Below, one piece after another: positions 47,298-53,402 of a stretch of 53,402 bases of DNA. The translations under genes and the position numbers were made by a program. The stretch covers positions 1 to 53,402 of the forward strand of contig JALSOP010000041.1 in NCBI GenBank assembly GCA_026986435.1. Reading direction: 5' to 3'. Numbering within the stretch: the stretch's first letter is position 1; the number at the start of each line of letters is the position of its first letter. This DNA comes from Desulfurococcales archaeon. Its GTDB lineage: Archaea; Thermoproteota; Thermoprotei_A; Sulfolobales; NBVN01. Under the pieces are notes generated by a model. It was given only the letters and a program-made list of their open reading frames with translations. It did no database searches and was not told the origin of the DNA.

Positions 47298-48923
47298 CTA
47301 ACCACCCACTGAAGAAATGGTTACGACCTGATTAAGGAGGGCCTGAGCAGCGTCTACGTACGCCTTCCTCGCGGTGGGGTCGAGGAGGGACCTCGCCGCC
47401 GGCTCTATGATTGCTGGTGCTATGTAGTAGTAGGCGATGCCCGTAGCTATTACTCCGAGAGCGAAGAGGAGTATCATCGCCCTGAAGCTGGCCGGGACCT
47501 CTATCCCGTCAACGGGCTTCGAGATGTTGAAGTAAGCGGCGTAGAACGCCCTCATGAACCCCACAAGCGCGAGGGCGGAACCAACAGCTATTATGATTAT
47601 GAGTGGGTACATCCCCGTCTCTATCGACGCTATCACGAGGCCTAGCTTAGCAAAGAACAGGTTGAGCGGGACGACGCCCGCGACCGCGAGGCCGCCCACT
47701 AATAGCCCGAACCCGAGTATCGGGGAGGCCCTCAGCCTCCCCCCGATCTCGGGGAGGGAAGTCGTCCCGATGCTGTGCTCTGCTGCCCCCGCAACCATGA
47801 AGAGGAGGGGCTTCACAACTGCGTGGGAGAGGATGTAGTAGAGGGTCGCCGCAATGGCTGCCTGGGTCCCTATGCCCAGACCTATGAACATGAAGCCCAC
47901 GTCGAGGACGGCCGAGTACGCTATCATCTTCTTGAGTCCGTTCTGTATCGCCAGCGCGTACCCGCCGAAGATGACGGCGGCTGACCCGAGTATGAGCATG
48001 ACCCACCTGAGCCACTCAACGTGCTCGGCCCCGCCGACCGTGTACATGAGCCTCGCTATGGCGTATATGTAGACACCCTCAGCCACGGCGGCCAGCGATG
48101 CCGACGCCGTAGCTGGGGCGGCTGAGTAGGCGTCGGGTAGCCAGAAGTGCATCGGGAAGAGCGCCGCCTCAATCATGAGCGCCCAAGCGGCCAGGCCCAG
48201 GAAGACGGCGAGGGCTAGGTAGGGGTTTGCTGCGAAGCCCTCTCCGAAGTATGTGCTGAACGCCCCGCCGTAGTTCATGACTATAGCGGCTATGTTAGCC
48301 ATGTTCAGTGTGCCGAACGAGTAGTACGCCATCACCGCGGCGATGAAGTAGACGGTTGTGGCGACAGCTCCTATGAACGCGTACTTAGTGCTCGCCTCGA
48401 GCGTGTGCCCCCTCTCCCTACGGAAAGCTATGACGGCGTAGGTAGCGACGGAGGCCACCTCCATCATGACGAATAGGTTGAAGATGTCGCCGGTGTAAGC
48501 GATACCGAGGAGGCCTGCCTCCATACCCATTGTTATGGTGTAGTACCACTCGTCCCCACCGACCACCTTAATGTATGTATAAGCGAAGATATTCACAAGG
48601 AAGAAAACAGCCGCGACGAGGAGCCCGATGAAGGCATTGATGTGGTCAACGATGTACGTTATGCCGAGGGGCGGCGGAAAAGCGGCGAACTCATACGTGA
48701 TGACGCCCCCGCCAGAGTAGACAGCGAACGCAGCGTAAGCGCTCGCGGCGAGGGCGAACAACATCCCCAACTCAGAAACAAGCCACGCAACGAAACGGCT
48801 CTTAGTCGCCATATGCAGTATCGGGATGAGGAAAGCCGTGATGACAGCCACTAGCGGGGCTAGGGCAACGCACTGCCGGGCAAGCGCTGGGTCAGGCTGG
48901 ATCACCTCCTCGACCCCGACCAT
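47298..48923 (-). CDS. MrpD/NuoN-like antiporter subunit (MbhH)
   Basis: 541 aa multi-TM; TGDIFNLFVMMEVASVATYAVIA, WALMIEAALFPMHFWLPDAYSAAPA. Confidence 0.94.
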   Translation of the reverse strand: MVGVEEVIQPDPALARQCVALAPLVAVITAFLIPILHMATKSRFVAWLVSELGMLFALAASAYAAFAVYSGGGVITYEFAAFPPPLGITYIVDHINAFIGLLVAAVFFLVNIFAYTYIKVVGGDEWYYTITMGMEAGLLGIAYTGDIFNLFVMMEVASVATYAVIAFRRERGHTLEASTKYAFIGAVATTVYFIAAVMAYYSFGTLNMANIAAIVMNYGGAFSTYFGEGFAANPYLALAVFLGLAAWALMIEAALFPMHFWLPDAYSAAPATASASLAAVAEGVYIYAIARLMYTVGGAEHVEWLRWVMLILGSAAVIFGGYALAIQNGLKKMIAYSAVLDVGFMFIGLGIGTQAAIAATLYYILSHAVVKPLLFMVAGAAEHSIGTTSLPEIGGRLRASPILGFGLLVGGLAVAGVVPLNLFFAKLGLVIASIETGMYPLIIIIAVGSALALVGFMRAFYAAYFNISKPVDGIEVPASFRAMILLFALGVIATGIAYYYIAPAIIEPAARSLLDPTARKAYVDAAQALLNQVVTISSVGG

Positions 48924-49014
48924 TCTTCGGGGTCACGGTTATAAACTCACCGCACCAAATTATATACAGGTTTAAAAATAGACAAAATAAATAGAAAAGT
49001 TATTAATCATAGTT

Positions 49015-49036
49015 TCTTTAATTATATAATTAAAGA
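49015..49036. promoter_or_regulatory. Perfect 22-bp AT-rich palindrome TCTTTAATTATATAATTAAAGA
   Basis: Self-complementary over 22 nt, in a non-coding divergent region. Confidence 0.65.
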
Positions 49037-49146
49037 TAGGCCCGGAAGAACCCGGTAACACTGCACACAGAATATTGCATAAACCGCATGAGGGAATGTA
49101 TAAACACCAAGGGGCAGTATAGTTTTTGGTGGTTTGAGCGTCTTAA

Positions 49147-49200
49147 TTTGGTGGTCTCGGAACCCCGAGACCAACTCCAAAAGGGCGGTAAGAGGCCCTG
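49147..49200 (+). ncRNA. Candidate structured RNA / hairpin pair in long intergenic region
   Basis: TTTGG-TGGTCTCGG-aacc-CCGAGACCA-act-CCAAA (49147-49181) plus AGGGC-ggtaagag-GCCCT immediately downstream; strand uncertain. Confidence 0.35.
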
Positions 49201-49304
49201 AGTCGTGCCGTGATGAGCCTGAGGGTGATAGCAAACAATTACTCCCGGGTGAACAGCACCAGCAAGAGTAATAGGGTTCCTTCCGAGATAGGCTGGGGAT
49301 CTAG

Positions 49305-49766
49305 GTGAGGATAGGGGTAGTGGACACCACCTTCTCCAGGGTCGACATGGCTAGGCACGCTATTGAGGCGATAAGGGATGCTGCCCCAGGAGCGGAGATC
49401 ATCAGGTACACAGTCCCAGGGATCAAGGACATCCCGGTTGCGGCCCTCAAACTCCTAGAGGATGAGGGGTGCGATGGCGTGATCACCCTGGGGTGGGTGG
49501 GCGCATCCCTAACCGACAAGCTCTCCTACGTCGTGGCGTCGATGTCTCTCCAGCTAGTGCAGCTCAGGACCAAGAAACACGTGATCGACGTAACGGTGCA
49601 CGAGGACGAGGCGGAGTCACATGCCGAGCTAAGGGAGATAGCGGCTGACAGGGCCAGGAAGCACGCCCTCAACCTTGTCGCCCTCCTCAAAGGCGGTGGG
49701 GAGGCGCTGCGCAGGTTCGCGGGTAAGGGCCTGAGGCAGGGCAGGACCCATGAGGGGCCGATATAA
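49305..49766 (+). CDS. ribC: Archaeal riboflavin synthase (RibC type)
   Basis: RIGVVDTTFSRVDMARHAI, YTVPGIKDIPVAALKLLEDEGCDGVITLGWVG; GTG start. Confidence 0.9.
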   Translation: MRIGVVDTTFSRVDMARHAIEAIRDAAPGAEIIRYTVPGIKDIPVAALKLLEDEGCDGVITLGWVGASLTDKLSYVVASMSLQLVQLRTKKHVIDVTVHEDEAESHAELREIAADRARKHALNLVALLKGGGEALRRFAGKGLRQGRTHEGPI

Positions 49767-51027
49767 GCTCGCCGCCGTAGCGGCAGCTGCTCTCATTGCT
49801 TACTCAGTGCTCGCTGCTTCCCTACCCACAGCGCCGCCCAACCCCGTACTCATCGTTGACCTTCCTGAGAGAGCCTGCATAGGGGCTGGGTGCCTCTACC
49901 CCCAGACCTTCGCAGTCATAGTCTACGCTCCCTCACCCCCTGGTGGTGTGCCGTTTATCGATGTGGAGTACGTCTCCCCAGGGAGTAAGGCGCTCTTTGA
50001 CCTACCGCCCACGCTTTACGACGCCTGGGCAAGGTACCTCGTCAGTGGAGGCGGCCCAGCTCTTCCTTCGGTCGGCGTCATCGCCCTGGCCTACACCTCG
50101 AGGGACATCGCTTACTCCATCGAGGTCGTAGCGAATACCTCCTCACCGCTCGCACCCATGTCCCCGGGTATCAAGGAGGTGATCATTGATGAGGGAGCAT
50201 TCCGAGTCGTTGCCGCAGAACCACCACCTATCCCCGGGTATGGCCCACCCGATAACGTTCCTGTGGGCGTTAGGTGGGGTGATATAGCGTCGGCCGGGGT
50301 ACCCCAAATAGATGATTCACCAGTAGTGATCGAGTCAAGGATAGGGGAGGCAGCTGGTTCACCCTACGTGAAGGCGCCTGTAAAGCTTTCGGCGGGCGAG
50401 GTATGGGTTAATGTGTCGGGTACCCCGGCAGTGGTCAGGTCAGGCGGGGGCACGGCCTCGATCTCCGCCTACCTCGGGAAGGGGCTGTACGCTGTCATCA
50501 TGACCTATGAGGGACTCCCAATCTATGTGGCAGGGGTTGTCAGGGCGGCCTATGCCGGGGTGCTCGCGAAGGGTAACGCCACGGTAGCGCTTAATGTGTC
50601 GCTCACTGCCTGGGTAAGAGGCACCGAGGCGATCCCGCTACTTTACCCTCTTAGCCTCAACTCCACGCTACTCTACTGGGTACCCACGCCCCTAGTCTTC
50701 ATCGGGGACATCAACTTCTCGCTCACCGAGGGCGGGGAGTGCCCCGAGGTCCCGATGAGTGTGAGGGGAGGTGAGGCCATCATCGAGCTGGGCAGGGATG
50801 TGGAGGGCCTTTACGTAGGGGGCCTCACCGCCCCAGGCGCCTCCTACAGAGTAAGCCTGGAAGCGTCCCTCTACCCGGTGGGGGCCGACGCCGCGGTCAT
50901 GGCCTACTCAAGCTCGCCAGTCGTGGAGGTTGGTGTGAAGAAAGGCATCCTCGGCGGCCTATGCGTTATGGGTCACGAGAGGGGCGGCTGGGGAGGCGGG
51001 TGCGTCGGCGGGTACTGCCCGGGTTAG
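49750..51027 (+). CDS. Secreted/surface-exposed hypothetical protein with Cys-Gly-rich C-terminus
   Basis: Signal-like MRGRYKLAAVAAAALIAYSVLAAS; NVS/NAT sequons; C-terminal GGLCVMGHERGGWGGGCVGGYCPG. Confidence 0.75.
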   Translation: MRGRYKLAAVAAAALIAYSVLAASLPTAPPNPVLIVDLPERACIGAGCLYPQTFAVIVYAPSPPGGVPFIDVEYVSPGSKALFDLPPTLYDAWARYLVSGGGPALPSVGVIALAYTSRDIAYSIEVVANTSSPLAPMSPGIKEVIIDEGAFRVVAAEPPPIPGYGPPDNVPVGVRWGDIASAGVPQIDDSPVVIESRIGEAAGSPYVKAPVKLSAGEVWVNVSGTPAVVRSGGGTASISAYLGKGLYAVIMTYEGLPIYVAGVVRAAYAGVLAKGNATVALNVSLTAWVRGTEAIPLLYPLSLNSTLLYWVPTPLVFIGDINFSLTEGGECPEVPMSVRGGEAIIELGRDVEGLYVGGLTAPGASYRVSLEASLYPVGADAAVMAYSSSPVVEVGVKKGILGGLCVMGHERGGWGGGCVGGYCPG

Positions 51028-51443
51028 AGGGGCCTAAGGGTTCCTTTAGGCTCCTCCTCACTCCCTTTCCTCACGTCCATGAGGGGCGGGAGCTTACCTT
51101 TGTTGATCTCCTCCTGGGCCACCTTCTTGAGGGCTGATGTATGCCTTATGTCTAGGTCGAGGAGCTTATCCAGGACCTCGTAGGTAGTCTCCCAGACCTC
51201 TAGGAGCATCTCCCTCGTGACGTAGTTCAGTATGACGGGGTCCTCGAGCCAGTTGTCGAACGCCTTAAGGGTCTTGATCATGTGCTGGAAGGCCTGCCTA
51301 ATGGCGAGGACGAGGGCCAGCCTGTCAGCGCCCTCTATGCTCTCATTGACCTCGGCGAACAGCTCCTTTGCCTTCCTCTGCATCTCGACCCAGTTATCTA
51401 GGGAATCGAACGATGCAACCAACTTACTCACATCAACCGGCAT
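51024..51443 (-). CDS. Hypothetical helical protein
   Basis: ATG at 51443 (MPVDVSKLVASFDSL) removes overlap with the divergent cupin gene. Confidence 0.6.
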   Translation of the reverse strand: MPVDVSKLVASFDSLDNWVEMQRKAKELFAEVNESIEGADRLALVLAIRQAFQHMIKTLKAFDNWLEDPVILNYVTREMLLEVWETTYEVLDKLLDLDIRHTSALKKVAQEEINKGKLPPLMDVRKGSEEEPKGTLRPL

Positions 51444-51513
51444 TGAGGCACCTAAGAACCAGCACCCACCAGCCCTAATTAAGGCGAGCCCGAACGATCC
51501 CTCGGTAAACGCC

Positions 51514-51888
51514 ATGATCGTGAGGGGCCCGAGCGGTGAGAAGCTCGGTAGGTGGGACGAGGTAGAGGCCGAGGAAGTGCCCCCGGATATTGCGGCCAAG
51601 ACAACGATCAGGTGGCTTATAAGGAGCGCCGATGGCGCGCCGAACTACGCCATGAGGGTCTTCGAAATCGGGCCCGGCGGGTGGATCAGGGAGCACTCAC
51701 ACCCGTGGGAGCACGAGATATTCGTTCTATCCGGGGACGGCAGGATAAAGATCGGTGAGGAATGGTACGATGTAGGGGAGGGCACCTTCATATACGTCCC
51801 ACCTAACGTGCCGCACGCCTACGAGAACCCCGGCGAGGACGTGTTCAGGTTCATCTGCATCATACCAGTGGCGGGTGAGCCTAAGTGA
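51514..51888 (+). CDS. Cupin-domain protein
   Basis: GGWIREHSHPWEHEIFVLSGDGRIKIGEEWYDVGEGTFIYVPPNVPHAYENPG cupin motifs; ATG at 51514 preferred. Confidence 0.92.
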   Translation: MIVRGPSGEKLGRWDEVEAEEVPPDIAAKTTIRWLIRSADGAPNYAMRVFEIGPGGWIREHSHPWEHEIFVLSGDGRIKIGEEWYDVGEGTFIYVPPNVPHAYENPGEDVFRFICIIPVAGEPK

Positions 51889-52403
51889 GGCGGGAGTGCT
51901 TCGAGGCATGCGCCATAGGCGTCGTGCACGTCCCCCACACCGACGAGGAGGTCAAGGCCTCCTGGCTCACCGGCGGGGTTGGGGGTGTTGTGGAGGTGTT
52001 CGAGGAGTACGCTGAGGGGGTCAAGGGGCTGGAGGGCTTCAGCCACATAATCCTCATAACATGGCTCCATAAGGCACCGCCCAAAGCGAGGGAGGTCATC
52101 AAGGTTAGGCACAGGCGCTTCACGAGACTCGGGATCCCCCCCGAGGAGCTCCCCGAGGTGGGCGTGTTCGCCACCGACTCCCCCCACAGACCAAACCTCA
52201 TAGGTCTGACGATAGCGGAGGTCGTCAAGATCGAGGGGAGGTACATACACGTGAAGGGCATAGACCTCTTCGACGGCACACCAGTGCTCGACATAAAGCC
52301 CTACGAGCCCGGAATGGCGATAGAAGGCGTTACTGTGCCGAAGTGGTACGAGAGACTCCACAGGATACTGAAGGAGAGGGCAGGGAAGGAGATGCGTATA
52401 TAA
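51885..52403 (+). CDS. trmO: TrmO-like tRNA (t6A37) N6-methyltransferase (UPF0066)
   Basis: GVVHVPHTD..., GLEGFSHIILITWLHKA, RPNLIGLTIAEVVKIEG, GIDLFDGTPVLDIKPYEP. Confidence 0.9.
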   Translation: MRRECFEACAIGVVHVPHTDEEVKASWLTGGVGGVVEVFEEYAEGVKGLEGFSHIILITWLHKAPPKAREVIKVRHRRFTRLGIPPEELPEVGVFATDSPHRPNLIGLTIAEVVKIEGRYIHVKGIDLFDGTPVLDIKPYEPGMAIEGVTVPKWYERLHRILKERAGKEMRI

Positions 52404-52406
52404 AAA

Positions 52407-52682
52407 TCACTCACCCGGCGCCAGCCCCTCCAGGAACCTCCTCATGAGAAGCACGACTATCACGAGGAACGCGAGCGATATCGCAGCGGCCACGACGCCG
52501 ACGACCGCGGCGTTACTCCCCCACGAGAAGCAGAGCGGTATGAAGAGGATCACGACGCAGGCGGCTCCCGATGGGCCGTTGCCCTGACCAGCTATGGTCG
52601 CCAAGGATATGCCGAGCGCTATCAGCGCTATACCAACGAACACGATGACCAGGGCGATTGCCCTAATCGGGTGCGGCATCAC
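52407..52682 (-). CDS. Small membrane protein, possibly DUF131-like
   Basis: Hydrophobic helices with central segment, same layout as the adjacent gene. Confidence 0.6.
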   Translation of the reverse strand: MMPHPIRAIALVIVFVGIALIALGISLATIAGQGNGPSGAACVVILFIPLCFSWGSNAAVVGVVAAAISLAFLVIVVLLMRRFLEGLAPGE

Positions 52683-52912
52683 CTCACCACCAGACTAAGA
52701 ACTATCAACGCAATAATCATGACCGCAGCAAGCACTGCCGCGGCCAGTGCCGCCGACCTTGAGGAGCCGACCACGATGGGGATAGGGCCTATCACGATGA
52801 CGGCGCCTCCCTCAGCCCTCCCTCCCCCGGACGCCAGCACCATTATGGCTACGCCCAAGAACACCAGCACCGCACCGATGAACACGAGTGTGGCTGGGTC
52901 GACGGCCATCAA
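52679..52912 (-). CDS. Small membrane protein, DUF131/TIGR00304-like
   Basis: FIGAVLVFLGVAIMVLA...GGAVIVIGPIPIVVGSS typical pattern. Confidence 0.75.
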   Translation of the reverse strand: MMAVDPATLVFIGAVLVFLGVAIMVLASGGGRAEGGAVIVIGPIPIVVGSSRSAALAAAVLAAVMIIALIVLSLVVR

Positions 52913-52969
52913 GTTAGTGGGGGTCTCACACCATATAATGCCTTACCCGCGAGTGCCTTGGTAGGAGCG

Positions 52970-53402
52970 ATGTGCAGGTTGCTTGCAGCGCATCTAAGCA
53001 ACGGCCCTGGCCCGCTCCCGGAAATCATTGATGCGTTCATGAGGGCCTGCGCCCACGACGAGCTCCACCCAAGAAGAAAGAGCCACAGAGATGGTTGGGG
53101 CTGGCTCATAATAACCCCAATACGTATGATGCACTACAGAACCGTGGAACCGATCGACGAGGACAGCGAGGGATTCGAATCCCTCACTAAAGCAGTCAGC
53201 GGCATTAGGGAGGGGTTCGTGATAACCCACTGTAGAAGAGCCAGCAAGGGAATGAAGAAGTGGTTACTGGCCTCCCACCCAGCACCTTACGCATCACTCA
53301 CAGGCAAGTATGTCGAGGTATGGGTGGCGTTCAACGGAACAATCCCGCCCGAAAGGCTCGGCTGGTTAGGCGAGGCAGGGTACGTCACCGACACACACCT
53401 CA
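52970..53402 (+). CDS. Class II glutamine amidotransferase domain protein, truncated by window end
   Basis: N-terminal MCRLLAAH (Cys nucleophile after Met), RDGWGWL, THCRRASKG, HPAPY, FNGTI. Confidence 0.88.
   Translation, partial: MCRLLAAHLSNGPGPLPEIIDAFMRACAHDELHPRRKSHRDGWGWLIITPIRMMHYRTVEPIDEDSEGFESLTKAVSGIREGFVITHCRRASKGMKKWLLASHPAPYASLTGKYVEVWVAFNGTIPPERLGWLGEAGYVTDTHL

Noticed and set aside
47647-48015. 122 aa minus-strand ORF inside the NuoN-like gene
   Set aside because: Alternative frame of a strongly supported multi-TM gene, Arg/His-rich low-quality translation
49022-49234. 70 aa minus-strand ORF in the long intergenic region
   Set aside because: Crosses palindrome and hairpin structures, no coding-like composition; better explained as non-coding
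49190-49270. GTGATGA...CTGA sequence considered as a C/D box sRNA
   Set aside because: C and D-like boxes are adjacent without the usual 10-12 nt guide spacing
53168-53185. GAGGGATTCGAATCCCTC resembles a tRNA T-arm
   Set aside because: It is a perfect 18-bp palindrome inside the in-frame glutamine amidotransferase coding sequence; the G-TTCxAxx-C loop register is wrong and no acceptor, D or anticodon arms are visible
1-53402. CRISPR arrays, IS elements, integrase or phage genes
   Set aside because: No regularly spaced repeats, terminal inverted repeat/transposase pairs or phage-like ORFs were seen on either strand

Overview
The window looks like a contiguous, gene-dense chromosomal segment from a thermophilic archaeon. 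This rests on archaeal-type PheS/PheT, Hel308, HerA-NurA, archaeal RibC, beta-CASP nuclease, a PPP phosphatase, archaeal ATPase and TATA-like leaderless promoters; Thermoproteota is likely, but the species is not determined. I found no rRNA, no convincing tRNA, no CRISPR array and no transposase or phage module. Main blocks: tandem zinc-ribbon membrane proteins; HAD + PPP phosphatase; Hel308; GDH; M32 carboxypeptidase; a complete Liv-type ABC transporter operon; IMPase; an NDP-forming acyl-CoA synthetase alpha subunit; a thiolase-DUF35 operon with an uncharacterised first gene; a sugar-isomerase-like protein and a flippase-like membrane protein; pheST; OsmC; a HerA-NurA region surrounded by small Cys-containing orphan proteins; folP; a class II-type HMG-CoA reductase; a 13-gene Mrp/Mbh-like membrane respiratory complex whose NuoD/MbhL-like subunit has lost half of its NiFe cysteine ligands; RibC; a secreted protein; cupin; TrmO; and a class II glutamine amidotransferase cut by the window end. 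The strongest candidates for undescribed biology are (i) a small paralogous family with the pattern C-x25-27-C-x4-C-x31-34-C, one member sitting just upstream of nurA-herA and a second across folP, with possible divergent relatives on the far side of herA; (ii) the permuted, CxxD-type Mbh/Mbx-like complex; and (iii) a long, structured, apparently non-coding intergenic region at ~48.95-49.30 kb with a 22-bp perfect palindrome. All functional names come from reading motifs by eye; no database search was run.
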